Notes: generated by a model not told the origin, from the letters alone. A stretch of DNA of 42,166 nucleotides from Streptomyces sp. ISL-66 (GCF_018614135.1 NZ_JAGGOW010000181.1:1-42166); one strand, 5' to 3'; shown: positions 7,248 to 15,752, counted from the first letter of the stretch. A program made the numbers and translations.

Positions 7248-8330
7248 TCAGAGCCAGCCGTTGCGCCGGAATCCGCGGTGGATGACGAAGCAGGCCACGG
7301 CCATCACTGCGACCACGAGGGGATATCCGTAAGTCCAGTGCAGTTCGGGCATGTTGTCGAAGTTCATGCCGTAGACCCCGCAGACCATCGTCGGGACGGC
7401 GACGATGGCGGCCCAAGCGGTGATCTTGCGCATGTCCTCGTTCTGGGCGACGGTCACCTGCGCGAGATGGGCCTGGAGGATCGAGTCGAGGAGGGCGTCG
7501 TAGGCGCTGATCTGGTCGGTGGCGCGGGTCAGGTGGTCGGCGACGTCGCGGAAGTACGTGCGCATCTCCGGCGGGATGACCGTTATCGGCTGCGTGCTCA
7601 ACTGCTGGAGCGGCCGGCTCAGCGGGCCCACCGCCCGTCGCAGTTCCAGCAGTTCGCGCTTGAGCTGGTAGATCCGGCCCGCGTCGCCGCGACCGCCGTG
7701 CTCGCTGAACACCATGGTCTCGACCGCGTCTATGTCGTTCTGCACCGCGTCCGTGACGGCCCCGTACTCGTCGACGACGTGATCCACCATCGCGTGCAGG
7801 ACGGCGACCGGTCCTTTGGCCAGCTGTTCGGGGTCGGCCTCCAGGGCCTCGCGGACCGGCCCGAGGGTGCCGCGGCCGCCGTGCCGGATGGTGATGACGA
7901 AGTCCTCGCCGGCGAAGGCCATGAGCTCGCCGGTCTCCACGACCTCGCTCGTCGCGGTCAGCTCCTCGTGCTCCACGTAGCGCACGGTCTTGAAGACGGC
8001 GAAGAGGGTCTCGTCGTAGCGCTCGATCTTGGGGCGCTGGTGCGCGTGGACCGCGTCTTCCACCGCGAGGGGGTGCAGACCGAACAGCTCCGCGAGCCCG
8101 GCCAGCTCCGCCTGCGGCGGCTCGTGCAGGCCGATCCAGACGAAGGCGTCGCCCGTCTTGCGGACCCTGTGCAGCGCCTCGCCGACATCGGCGCAGCCGT
8201 CCTGGCGTTCGCCGTTCCGGTAGACCAGGCAGTTGACCACGGCGCTGCCGAGCGGGGAACGCGCCGGGTGGCTGAGGTCGACGGCCCGCCGGTAGCTGCG
8301 GCGCACGACCCGGCGCAGGTTGTTGAGCAT
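7248..8330 (-). CDS. corA: CorA-family magnesium/divalent cation transporter
   Basis: A 360-residue inner membrane channel with a long cytoplasmic N-terminal domain (HPLAVEDAVHAHQRPKIERY, typical of CorA), an acidic coiled region, and two C-terminal helices. The first helix ends in YGMNF, the selectivity signature, followed by DNMPEL, and the last helix is VVAVMAVACFVI with a basic tail. It forms a pentamer for Mg2+ (or Co2+/Ni2+) uptake. I chose ATG 8330; GGGGAG lies 12 bp upstream, and a TTG two codons before (8336) has better spacing and could be the true start. Some family members act in efflux (ZntB-like), so direction is not proven. Confidence 0.93.
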   Translation of the reverse strand: MLNNLRRVVRRSYRRAVDLSHPARSPLGSAVVNCLVYRNGERQDGCADVGEALHRVRKTGDAFVWIGLHEPPQAELAGLAELFGLHPLAVEDAVHAHQRPKIERYDETLFAVFKTVRYVEHEELTATSEVVETGELMAFAGEDFVITIRHGGRGTLGPVREALEADPEQLAKGPVAVLHAMVDHVVDEYGAVTDAVQNDIDAVETMVFSEHGGRGDAGRIYQLKRELLELRRAVGPLSRPLQQLSTQPITVIPPEMRTYFRDVADHLTRATDQISAYDALLDSILQAHLAQVTVAQNEDMRKITAWAAIVAVPTMVCGVYGMNFDNMPELHWTYGYPLVVAVMAVACFVIHRGFRRNGWL

Positions 8331-8492
8331 GGACAAGGCGTACTCCCCTTCGGCTGAACACCGGCCAGTGTGCCACCGGCGCCGCCGCCGGCCGCGCCGC
8401 CCCCCGCCGTCGCGCTGGCGGGACGTGAGGGCGGCGGCCTCGCCCCGGCCCCGGTCCCGGCCCCGGTCCCCGCCCGCCCCTATGCTTCCGCG

Positions 8493-9086
8493 GTGACCAC
8501 ACCTCCCGGCGGACCCGCGCGCCGCCCCTTGCGTGAGCGGGTTTCGCTCATCGCGCTCGTCCTGATCGCCCTGTTCATCGTCGCCGGCTGCGCCCTCGCG
8601 GGGTGGAAGCACTGGCAGCGCAGCCACCCGGGCGACTTCACCGCCGGTCTGCGCCCCTGCGAGCTGGTGTCCCCGCAGACGATCCACCGGCTGGTGCCCA
8701 CGTCCTACGGCGGCCGCGACGACCACGGGTCGTGCAGCTGGTCGGCAGCGCGCGAGAAGGGCACGGAGCGGGGCGGTGTCTTCCTGCAGTCCTTCGTCCT
8801 CACCGAGGACCTCGCCCTCGATGGCCTGCGCGACGACCGCGCGAACACGCTGGGCTGGGAGAAGACCGCTCCCGCGGACCTGCCCGGCATCGGCGACGAG
8901 GCGTTCGTGCGCTTGCGTACCGCCGATCCCGAACGCCCCGCCGTCGCCCAGGTGTGCTTCCGTCTCAGCAACGTGCGCGTCGACGTCACCTACACCCGCG
9001 CCGACAGCGACCGCGAAGCCGCCCGCGCCGGAGCGGCCGACGCGGCGCGCGAGGCCGCCGACCACCTCAAGGCCTCCGTACGCTGA
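8493..9086 (+). CDS. Membrane-anchored or lipoprotein of DUF3558-like type
   Basis: A 197-residue protein. After a basic start the helix VSLIALVLIALFIVAGCALAG spans residues about 19-39; it could be an uncleaved anchor, or a lipobox (VAGC). The extracellular part has a CELVSPQTIHRLVP segment and a second Cys in GSCSW, the paired-Cys layout of DUF3558-like actinobacterial surface proteins, and a third Cys in QVCFRLS. Function unknown. I chose GTG 8493: the longer frame upstream is low-complexity Pro/Ala, and a -10-like TATGCT at 8481-8486 ends six bases before the GTG, which would give a leaderless message. Divergent from corA. Confidence 0.75.
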   Translation: MTTPPGGPARRPLRERVSLIALVLIALFIVAGCALAGWKHWQRSHPGDFTAGLRPCELVSPQTIHRLVPTSYGGRDDHGSCSWSAAREKGTERGGVFLQSFVLTEDLALDGLRDDRANTLGWEKTAPADLPGIGDEAFVRLRTADPERPAVAQVCFRLSNVRVDVTYTRADSDREAARAGAADAAREAADHLKASVR

Positions 9087-9096
9087 GCCGCGCGGC

Positions 9097-9492
9097 TCAG
9101 GTGCGGTCGATGAACACGCTCGTCGACTTCACCCGGGCGGTCGCCCGCGCCCCGACCTCCAGGCCGAGCTCCTCGACGGCTTCCCGGGTCAGCAGCGACA
9201 CGACGCGGTGCGGTCCGGCCTGGATCTCCACCTGTGCGGCGACCGTGCCCAGCTTCACTCCGGTCACGATGCCCGGGAAGGCGTTGCGCGCCGAGGTGTA
9301 CGGGGCTTCGTCGTCCCCGTCGCCGCCCTCCTGGGCGGCCTCCACGCAGAAGGCGGCCAGGTCGGGCCCGTCCACCATCCGCCGAGTGCCCTCGCGGCGC
9401 GTCGGGAAACGCTCCGCGTCGGCCCACCGGCGGGCCGTGTCAACGCTGACGCCGAGCAGCCGCGCCGCCTGGCCGATCGTGTAGGACTCCAT
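9097..9492 (-). CDS. HTH-TOBE molybdate-binding regulator-like protein
   Basis: A 131-residue protein with two parts. Residues 1-50 are a MerR/excisionase-type helix-turn-helix (YTIGQAARLLGVSVDTARRW) with a RREGTRRMVDGPDL wing. Residues about 66-131 are one TOBE (Mop) domain: ARNAFPGIVTGVKLGTVAAQV and ending VKSTSVFIDRT, which binds molybdate or tungstate in ModE- and ModG-like proteins. It probably senses oxyanion and controls transport or storage genes. No mod genes are seen nearby, though a molybdopterin enzyme lies 5 kb away. Full length for this actinobacterial family. Confidence 0.88.
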   Translation of the reverse strand: MESYTIGQAARLLGVSVDTARRWADAERFPTRREGTRRMVDGPDLAAFCVEAAQEGGDGDDEAPYTSARNAFPGIVTGVKLGTVAAQVEIQAGPHRVVSLLTREAVEELGLEVGARATARVKSTSVFIDRT

Positions 9493-9583
9493 GCGCGCAG
9501 CCTATGCGTTGCCAGGGCCGCGCCCGCAGGCCGAGGACACGTAGCGACCCGGACGCGCGACACCGCCGCAGACCCGGCGCGCC

Positions 9584-10483
9584 CTACCGCAGCGCCCCCG
9601 CCGCCGCTTCCACGATCACCGCCGCCACCCTCGACAGCGCGGGCGAGTCCAGCTTCCACTGCTGCCAGTACAGGGGCACGTCCAGCTTCCGGCCCGGCAT
9701 GATCTCCACCAGCCGCCCCGCCTCCACCAGGGGCCCCGCCTGCGCCTGCGGCACCATCGCCCAGCCCAGCCCGGCGACCGCCGCGTCACAGAACCCCTCG
9801 GAGGTGGGCACGTAGTGCCGTACCTCGGAGGCCCTGGCGCCCTCGTTACCCGTCGCCATCCGCACGAAGCGGTCCTGGATGAGGTCCCGCCGGTCGAAGA
9901 CGACGACCGGGGCCGTCCGCAGGTCGTGCTCCACCATCCCCGTCAGGTACCGGGCCGCGAACTCCGGGCTGGCCACCGGCAGGTAGCGCGCGAGTCCGAG
10001 CCGGCGCACCGTGCAGCCCGCCACCGCCTCCGACTGCGAGGTCACGGCCGCCATCACGCGCCCGTCCCGCAGCAGTGCGGTCGCGTGCCCCTCGTCCTCC
10101 CGGTGCAGCTCGAAGCAGACCGGCGGGTCCTGCGGCACCCGGGTCAGAGCGGGCAGGAACCACGTGGCCAGCGAGTCCGCGTTGACCGCGATGGCCAGCC
10201 GCACCGGCGCCCCCGGACCCGGCGCCAAGCCGAGCTCGGCCCGCGCGTCACGCTCCAGCCGGACCAACTGCCGGGCGAAGCGGACGACGACCTCCCCGGA
10301 CTCGGTGGCCCGGACCGGTTTGGTCCGCACCAGCAGCACCCGCCCGGTCCTCTGCTCCAGCGCCTTGACGCGCTGACTGACGGCGGAGGGCGTCACGTGC
10401 AGGGCGGCGGCCGCCGCGTCGAAGGTGCCCCCGTCGATCACCGCGAGCAGCGTCCGCACCTGGTCCACAGGCAGCTCATCCAT
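9584..10483 (-). CDS. lysG: LysR-family regulator, LysG/ArgP type
   Basis: A 299-residue LysR regulator. Residues 1-60 contain the HTH (FDAAAAALHVTPSAVSQRVKALEQRTG), and the rest is the substrate-binding domain. It is divergent from a LysE-type exporter with only 69 bp between starts, the classical lysG-lysE layout in which LysG with bound lysine, arginine or histidine activates exporter expression. ATG 10483 gives the normal family length; the frame is open far upstream only because of high GC. ArgP-like features include the start MDELPVDQVRTLLAVIDGGTF. Confidence 0.92.
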   Translation of the reverse strand: MDELPVDQVRTLLAVIDGGTFDAAAAALHVTPSAVSQRVKALEQRTGRVLLVRTKPVRATESGEVVVRFARQLVRLERDARAELGLAPGPGAPVRLAIAVNADSLATWFLPALTRVPQDPPVCFELHREDEGHATALLRDGRVMAAVTSQSEAVAGCTVRRLGLARYLPVASPEFAARYLTGMVEHDLRTAPVVVFDRRDLIQDRFVRMATGNEGARASEVRHYVPTSEGFCDAAVAGLGWAMVPQAQAGPLVEAGRLVEIMPGRKLDVPLYWQQWKLDSPALSRVAAVIVEAAAGALR

Positions 10484-10552
10484 CACGCGCACTAATGCTA
10501 CGTAAGGATCTTTAGCTGTACTACTCACGCGTCGCTGCCTACGGTCAAAGCC
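10484..10552. promoter_or_regulatory. lysG-lysE divergent promoter region
   Basis: This 69-bp spacer is AT-richer than its surroundings (TAATGCTACGTAAGGATCTT, TTAGCTGTACTAC) and must hold both promoters and the LysG site. TACGTA near its centre is a short palindrome; a full T-N11-A LysR box cannot be assigned with certainty. Confidence 0.55.
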
Positions 10553-11377
10553 ATGACACACGGCATCATCCCGGCGGCCCTGACCGGCTTCGGAACCGGG
10601 CTCTCCCTCATCGTCGCCATCGGCGCCCAGAACGCCTTCGTACTCCGCCAGGGCGTACGCCGCCAATCGGTCCTCGCCGTGGTCGCCATATGCGCCGTCT
10701 CGGACGCGGCCCTCATCGCCCTCGGCGTGGCCGGCGTGGGCGCGTTCGTCACCGCCTGGCCGCCCGCCCTCACCTTGGTCGGACTCGTCGGCGGCGCCTT
10801 CCTCATCTGCTACGGAGTCCTCGCCGCCCGCCGGGTATTGCGTCCCACCCCGGGCGCCGCCCTCCAGGCCGGCGATACCGCCACGGGCACGGCGGCCGAC
10901 CCGGACACCACCCCGAGCGGCGCCACCACGGCGGCGAGCAGCATGACGGCCACGACCACGGCCACGGCCACCGCCACGACCACGGCCAGGAACAGCAGCA
11001 CGGCTACGGCCAGCGCCACGACCGCTACCGCGGCCCAAGCCCCGGCCACCGGCCGAACCGCCACCGGCCACACCGCCGCCCGCCGGGCCGCCACCCGCCG
11101 CGCCGTGCTGACCTGCCTGGCCATGACCTGGCTCAACCCGCACGTGTACCTGGACACCGTGCTCCTGCTCGGATCCCTCGCCGCCGACCGGGGCGACCTG
11201 CGCTGGGCGTTCGGCGCCGGGGCCTGCCTGGCGAGCCTCATCTGGTTCGGCGCGCTCGGCTACGGCGCGCGCCTGCTCAGCGGCCTGCTCGCCCGGCCCT
11301 CGGCCTGGCGGGTCCTCGACGGGCTGGTCGCGGCGACCATGGTCACGATGGGCTGCCTGCTCCTGGCCCGCGCCTGA
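10553..11377 (+). CDS. lysE: LysE/ArgO-family amino acid exporter with long Thr/Ala insert
   Basis: A 274-residue inner membrane protein. The N-terminal half (GFGTGLSLIVAIGAQNAFVLRQG, then two helices) and C-terminal half (CLAMTWLNPHVYLDTVLLLGS, then two helices) are standard LysE/ArgO, which export basic amino acids. Between them, residues about 101-178 form a low-complexity linker dominated by Thr and Ala, against about 20-30 residues in most relatives. The frame is intact and key motifs remain, so it is probably working. It is divergent from lysG. The insert is built from GCCAC/GACCAC-type repeats at about 10860-11085. Confidence 0.9.
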   Translation: MTHGIIPAALTGFGTGLSLIVAIGAQNAFVLRQGVRRQSVLAVVAICAVSDAALIALGVAGVGAFVTAWPPALTLVGLVGGAFLICYGVLAARRVLRPTPGAALQAGDTATGTAADPDTTPSGATTAASSMTATTTATATATTTARNSSTATASATTATAAQAPATGRTATGHTAARRAATRRAVLTCLAMTWLNPHVYLDTVLLLGSLAADRGDLRWAFGAGACLASLIWFGALGYGARLLSGLLARPSAWRVLDGLVAATMVTMGCLLLARA

Positions 11378-11957
11378 GGTCCGCCCCGCCCCGGGGCCGG
11401 CCCCCAGGTCCACCAAGCGCGCCGGGACCAGCCCCACCACCCGTGCGACGACCGGCCCCGCCACCCGCCGGGTCCGCCGTGAAGTCCGCCGCCGTGGCCC
11501 GCCGCAGCCGCCTCAGCCAAGCACCCGGCAGGACCGGCCCGGGCACCGCCAGAACCGGGCACACCGCGTGCGCGCGCAGCTCGCGCCCCACCTTCCCGCC
11601 GTGCCGGCGCCCCGGCCGGACGCCTATGACGAGCAGATCATCCGGCAGCCCGGCGACGGCGCGCAGCGTCCGGCCGGGGTCACCCCGCAGCACGCGCCTG
11701 CGGACCTGCGGCACGCCCGCCGGGTCCCCGCCGAGGGCCTCCTCGAAGGCCCGGCCGAGGGTTTCGGCGGCTTCCGCCTCCCAGAGCTGGGCCCACGCCC
11801 GGTCGGGGAACCGTGCGAACATTCCTTCCCCCTCGGGCGGCGACCAGGCCAATACGGCCACCAGTTCCCGTCCGCCGAGCCGGGCCTCGCGGGCGCCCGC
11901 CCGCAGGGCGGCGAGGCTGGCGAGCGAGCCGCTCACCCCGACCACGACGCGGCTCAT
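11343..11957 (-). CDS. Universal stress protein (UspA family)
   Basis: A 204-residue cytoplasmic protein with one USP domain: start MSRVVVGVSGSLASLAALRAG, and VIGVRPGRRHGGKVGRELRA, close to the ATP-binding G-x2-G-x9-G-S/T pattern but with Gly/Arg replacements at the end, then VCPVLAVPGP. ATP binding may thus be altered (inference). ATG 11957 overlaps the stop of a 50-residue protein (ATGA). The last ~55 residues are Gly/Arg-rich and overlap lysE by 35 bp, so they are probably an unconserved extension. Confidence 0.8.
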   Translation of the reverse strand: MSRVVVGVSGSLASLAALRAGAREARLGGRELVAVLAWSPPEGEGMFARFPDRAWAQLWEAEAAETLGRAFEEALGGDPAGVPQVRRRVLRGDPGRTLRAVAGLPDDLLVIGVRPGRRHGGKVGRELRAHAVCPVLAVPGPVLPGAWLRRLRRATAADFTADPAGGGAGRRTGGGAGPGALGGPGGRPRGGADLRRGPGAGSPS

Positions 11958-12106
11958 CGCCCCGGCTCCCGAACGGCCCTGACCAGCCCGAGAACCCATT
12001 CGCGCAGTACGGGCAGGGCCGGCAGCGCGGCGGATACGCGGCGCTCGTGGCGCTGCTGGAGGGCGCGCTCGGCTCGGTCGCCGAGGGTGGTGTATTCGCT
12101 CGACAT
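11954..12106 (-). CDS. Small 50-residue protein upstream of USP
   Basis: A short gene with an excellent GGAGGAG ribosome binding site 7 bp before ATG 12106. The protein (MSSEYTTLGDRAERALQQRH... ending VRAVREPGR) is charged with a helical look and no membrane segment. I do not know its family. Its stop overlaps the USP start by four bases, so the two are translationally coupled and may share a stress role. Confidence 0.65.
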   Translation of the reverse strand: MSSEYTTLGDRAERALQQRHERRVSAALPALPVLREWVLGLVRAVREPGR

Positions 12107-12119
12107 GAGGGTCTCCTCC

Positions 12120-12203
12120 CGTTGACACCAGACCAATCTCCGGTGTGGTCCCCAGTCTGGAAGAGGATTGGCCTGGCCAGGAGGGCCAATCCCGCGCGTC
12201 TGG
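12120..12203 (-). promoter_or_regulatory. Promoter region with CCAAT/ATTGG dyads
   Basis: The stretch before the 50-residue protein/USP operon has several related dyads: ACCAATC at 12132 with GATTGG at 12166, and ATTGGCC at 12167 with GGCCAAT at 12184, plus CCAGACC and CAGTCTGG. Symmetry suggests binding by a dimeric regulator, identity unknown. It also lies 130-215 bp before the divergent Nudix gene. Confidence 0.35.
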
Positions 12204-12335
12204 CCTGCCACCACCGCGCCAGGTCCACCCCGTGGACACTCCCCGAGTGGGTACGGATCCCCTCGCTCGCCGTCCACCGTCCACCCTCCACCCTCCACCC
12301 GCAGCCAGCCCGCCCCGCATCCCCAGGAGCCCCCC

Positions 12336-13385
12336 GTGCCGGACCAATCCCCCTACTCCGACGCGGTGCGCGCCCACTACGCCGCCCAGCCCTCCCCCCT
12401 CGTGGCCGCCACCGGGATCGTGCTGGACCAGCGCGGGCGGGTCCTCGTACTGACCACCTCGTACAAGACGGAACTGGAGCTCCCCGGCGGCGGCGTGGAG
12501 GACACCGAGACCCCCGAGGAAGGGCTGGCCCGCGAGCTGAAGGAGGAGTTGGACCTGAGCGTGCCGGTCGGACGGCTGCTCGCCGTGGACTCCCGGCCGC
12601 CGGGGCCGCTCGGGCGCTCCCTCGTCGTCCACGTCCACCTCGTCGGACCGCTGACGCCCGCGGAGGCCTCCGCGATCTCCTTCCCGGACGGCGAGGTCAC
12701 CGAAGCCCGCTGGCTCACCCCGGACGAGGCGTACGAGGCCCTGCCCGCCCGGATCGCTCCCCGGCTGCGCGCCGCTCTGGCCGCCCTGTACTCCGGCTCC
12801 CTCGCGCACCTGGTCGGCGGCGTTCCGCAGCCCGGTTCCCCGGCCGGCCTCGACCCGGAGCACCGGGCGGCCCTGGAGCACGCGGGGGTCTTCAGCAGCG
12901 CCGACCACCGGGCCGCCCGGCCGAAGGCCCTCACGGCCGCGAGCGTGCTGTTCACCGACACCGCCGGCGGAGTCCTCCTCGTACAGCCCGCGTACGGCAA
13001 CCCGGCCCAGTGGCACCTGCCGGGCGGGGGCATCGACAGCGACCTCGGCGAGATCCCGCGCGCCGCCGCCCGCCGCGAGGTCCAGGAGGAACTCGGTCTC
13101 GACATCGCCCCGGGCCGGCTCCTCGCCGTCAACTGGTCCCACCGGCCCGGCTATCCGGCCCGCGTCCGGTTCCTCTACGACGGCGGCACCCTCGACCCCG
13201 CCGCCCTGTCCCGGATCCGGCTGCCCGAGACGGAGCTCCTCCAGTGGCGCGCAGTGCCCCCGGCCGGCCTCTCCACGCTCGTTGAACCCGCCCTCCGGCG
13301 CCAGATCGAAGCCGCTCTCCAAGCCCGAGCCACTTCCACCGGCCCGGTGGAGCTCCACGCCGGCCGTCCGGTCCCCGCCGGCTGA
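12336..13385 (+). CDS. Tandem Nudix hydrolase (two Nudix domains)
   Basis: A 349-residue protein with two Nudix folds. Domain 1 (about residues 15-140) has PGGGVEDTETPEEG followed by LARELKEELDL, a nearly perfect Nudix box with Asp in place of the last Gly. Domain 2 (about 205-335) has PGGGIDSDLGEIPRA followed by AARREVQEELGL, with one extra residue in the first loop. Each box keeps the REx2EE metal-binding glutamates, so both could hydrolyse nucleoside diphosphates linked to another group. GTG 12336 is chosen because AGGAG lies seven bases before it; the frame continues upstream as low-complexity sequence. Substrate unknown; tandem proteins like this occur in Streptomyces. Confidence 0.87.
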   Translation: MPDQSPYSDAVRAHYAAQPSPLVAATGIVLDQRGRVLVLTTSYKTELELPGGGVEDTETPEEGLARELKEELDLSVPVGRLLAVDSRPPGPLGRSLVVHVHLVGPLTPAEASAISFPDGEVTEARWLTPDEAYEALPARIAPRLRAALAALYSGSLAHLVGGVPQPGSPAGLDPEHRAALEHAGVFSSADHRAARPKALTAASVLFTDTAGGVLLVQPAYGNPAQWHLPGGGIDSDLGEIPRAAARREVQEELGLDIAPGRLLAVNWSHRPGYPARVRFLYDGGTLDPAALSRIRLPETELLQWRAVPPAGLSTLVEPALRRQIEAALQARATSTGPVELHAGRPVPAG

Positions 13386-13400
13386 CCCGGCGCCCTTCCG

Positions 13401-13451
13401 TTCCGGATGTTCCGGCTGCTCCGGCTGTTCCGGCTGTTCCGGCTGTTCCGG
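13401..13451 (+). repeat. 9-bp tandem repeat (5.7 copies)
   Basis: Units TTCCGGATG, TTCCGGCTG, CTCCGGCTG, then TTCCGGCTG twice and a partial copy. It lies just after the Nudix stop and before the phospholipase gene, in non-coding DNA. Confidence 0.9.
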
Positions 13452-13498
13452 TCACCCTTCGCAGGTGTCGCTGCGAACACGGCCGAAAGCAGACTGCC

Positions 13499-13520
13499 GT
13501 TCGCCCGGTGTACGCGTCAC
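13499..13520 (+). promoter_or_regulatory. Candidate PHO box (two 11-bp direct repeats)
   Basis: GTTCGCCCGGT is followed directly by GTACGCGTCAC. Streptomyces PhoP binds 11-bp direct repeats resembling GTTCACCCGGC-type units, and a phospholipase C gene is a reasonable target under phosphate limitation. Each half deviates, so this is a guess based on layout; it lies about 85-107 bp before the ATG. Confidence 0.3.
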
Positions 13521-13605
13521 CGTCATGCCAGGCTCCCCCGCCGGCACCCCGGGCACGCTCTGCTGGGGGCGCTCAAGCACCCTCAACCGCAGAGGTCGTT
13601 CCACC

Positions 13606-15672
13606 ATGGCTGAACTGAACCGCCGCCGCTTCATGCAGCTCGCCGGTGGCGCCGCCGCCCTGACGATGCTCAACGAGAGCATCGCGCGCGCCGCCGCCAT
13701 CCCCGCGCAGGGGACCACCGGCACCATCGCCGATGTGGAGCACATCGTGGTCCTGATGCAGGAGAACCGATCCTTCGACCACTACTTCGGCGCGCTGCGC
13801 GGCGTCCGCGGCTTCGGCGACCCCCGCCCGGTGACGTTGCCCAGCGGCAAGTCCGTGTTCCACCAGTCCGACGGCACGAAGGAGACGCTGCCCTTCCGGC
13901 CGCCGTCCGACGACCTCGGCATGGAGTTCCTCCAGGGCCTCAACCACGACTGGGACGGCGGCCAGAGCGCCTTCAACAAGGGCAAGTACGACAACTGGGT
14001 GCCCGCGAAGACGCCCGCGACCATGGCGTACCTGACGCGCGACGACATCCCGTTCCACTACGCTCTCGCCGACGCGTTCACCATCTGCGACGCGTACCAC
14101 TGCTCGTTCATCGGCTCCACCGACCCCAACCGCTACTACCTCTGGTCGGGCCACACCGGCAACGACGGCCGGGGCGGCGGTCCGGTCCTCAACAACGCCG
14201 AGGCCGGCTACGGCTGGACCACCTACCCCGAGCGCCTGGAGGCGGCCGGGATCTCCTGGAAGGTCTACCAGGACGTCGGCGACGGCCTGGACGCCGCCGG
14301 CTCCTGGGGCTGGATCAACGACGCCTACCGAGGCAACTACGGCGACAACTCCTTGCTCTACTTCAACAACTACCGCGACGCCAAGCCCGGCGACGCGCTG
14401 TACGAGAAGGCCCGGACCGGTACGAACGCCAAGGCCGGCGAAGGCTACTTCGACCGGCTGCGCGCCGACGTCGCCGCCGGGACCCTGCCCGAGATCTCCT
14501 GGATAGCCGCCCCCGAGGCATTCAGCGAGCACGCGAACTGGCCCTCCAACTACGGCGCCTGGTACATCGCGCAGGTGCTGGACGCCCTCACCTCGAACCC
14601 CGACGTGTGGGCCCGTACCGCGCTCTTCATCACCTACGACGAGAACGACGGCTTCTTCGACCACGTCGTACCGCCGTACGCCCCTGCCAGTGCCGCGCAG
14701 GGCCTGTCGACCGTACCCACCGCGCTGGACGTCTTCCCCGGCAAGCCCGGCTACGTCGCCGGACCGTACGGCCTGGGTCCGCGCGTGCCGATGCTCGTGG
14801 TCTCGCCGTGGAGCACCGGCGGCTACTCCTGCTCCGAGACCTTCGACCACACCTCCGTCATCCGTTTCATGGAACAGCGCTTCGGGGTGACCGAGCCCAA
14901 CATCTCCCCCTGGCGCCGCGCCGTCTGCGGCGACCTCACCTCCGCCTTCGACTTCGCCCGCACGGACACGACCACGGCGCCGCTGCCCGACACCGGCGCC
15001 TGGTTCCCGCAGGACCGCGATCGCCACCCCGACTTCCGGCTCACGCCGCCGGCCGAGGGCGCCATGCCGCGCCAGGAGAAAGGCCTGCGCCAGACCCGCG
15101 CGCTGAAGTACGCCCCGTACGTGGACGGCCGCGCGCTCGTCGACGAGGGCACCTTCCGGCTGACGTTCAGCGGCGGCCCCGCCCTGGGCGCGCAGTTCTA
15201 CGTGACCTCCGGCAACCGCACAGACGCCCCCTGGACGTACACCACCGAGGCCGGCAAGTCGGTCGCGGACACCTGGAACACCCGCTACTCGGCCGGGGTC
15301 ACCGACCTGACCGTGCACGGCCCCAACGGCTTCCTGCGCGGCTTCCGCAACCCGGGCACCACCCCCGGCCCCGAGGTCACCGCGCGCCACAACGCCACCA
15401 CCGGCGATCTGGACCTCACCCTGACCAACGCCGGAGCAGCGACCGCGACGCTGACGGTCACCAACGCCTACGCCGGGGGCCCGAAGCGCCTCACCGTCGC
15501 CAAGGGCGCGACCGTCACGTACAGCGTCCCGCTGAAGAACACGAAGCGCTGGTACGACGTGACGGTCACCGCATCCGGAGCGCCGGACTTCCTCCGCCGC
15601 TTCGCGGGCAAGGTCGAGACGGGCGCGTCCGGCCTCTCGGACCCGGCGGTCCTGACGGACCACTCGTCGTGA
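13606..15672 (+). CDS. Tat-secreted phosphocholine-type phospholipase C
   Basis: A 688-residue exported phospholipase of the PlcH/acid phosphatase superfamily. The Tat signal NRRRFMQLAGGAAA starts at residue 4. The catalytic phosphoesterase domain (about residues 45-500) contains VVLMQENRSFDHYFG (metal/nucleophile region), GSTDPNRYYLWSG, ITYDENDGFFDHV and FDHTSVIRFMEQRFG, all hallmarks of the family. Two C-terminal DUF756-type beta domains follow (FRLTFSGGPALGAQFYV and the stretch ending YDVTVTASGAPDFLRRFAG). It probably hydrolyses phosphatidylcholine or sphingomyelin outside the cell to release phosphate. ATG 13606 gives the normal Tat start. The last codons fall in a 17-bp tandem array. Confidence 0.95.
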   Translation: MAELNRRRFMQLAGGAAALTMLNESIARAAAIPAQGTTGTIADVEHIVVLMQENRSFDHYFGALRGVRGFGDPRPVTLPSGKSVFHQSDGTKETLPFRPPSDDLGMEFLQGLNHDWDGGQSAFNKGKYDNWVPAKTPATMAYLTRDDIPFHYALADAFTICDAYHCSFIGSTDPNRYYLWSGHTGNDGRGGGPVLNNAEAGYGWTTYPERLEAAGISWKVYQDVGDGLDAAGSWGWINDAYRGNYGDNSLLYFNNYRDAKPGDALYEKARTGTNAKAGEGYFDRLRADVAAGTLPEISWIAAPEAFSEHANWPSNYGAWYIAQVLDALTSNPDVWARTALFITYDENDGFFDHVVPPYAPASAAQGLSTVPTALDVFPGKPGYVAGPYGLGPRVPMLVVSPWSTGGYSCSETFDHTSVIRFMEQRFGVTEPNISPWRRAVCGDLTSAFDFARTDTTTAPLPDTGAWFPQDRDRHPDFRLTPPAEGAMPRQEKGLRQTRALKYAPYVDGRALVDEGTFRLTFSGGPALGAQFYVTSGNRTDAPWTYTTEAGKSVADTWNTRYSAGVTDLTVHGPNGFLRGFRNPGTTPGPEVTARHNATTGDLDLTLTNAGAATATLTVTNAYAGGPKRLTVAKGATVTYSVPLKNTKRWYDVTVTASGAPDFLRRFAGKVETGASGLSDPAVLTDHSS

Positions 15673-15752
15673 CGGACCAATCGTCGTGACACACCACTCG
15701 TCGTGACACACCACTCGTCGTGACGCACCACTCGTCCTGACGCACCACTCGT
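15651..15752 (+). repeat. 17-bp tandem repeat array across the phospholipase C stop codon
   Basis: Six units of 17 bp, consensus CGTGACNCACCACTCGT, with one or two substitutions each (the third and fourth are identical). The phospholipase stop is the TGA in unit 2 (15670-15672). Because 17 is not a multiple of three, loss or gain of units upstream of the stop would change the frame, though each unit carries a TGA. It ends 43 bp before the convergent PhzF gene. Not a CRISPR: there are no spacers. Confidence 0.92.

Noticed and set aside
13573..15714. 713-codon minus-strand frame opposite phospholipase C
   Set aside because: Val/Gly/Arg-rich mirror of the phospholipase gene with no motif.
15651..15752. 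17-bp array considered as a CRISPR
   Set aside because: Units are directly adjacent with no spacers, and there are no cas genes.
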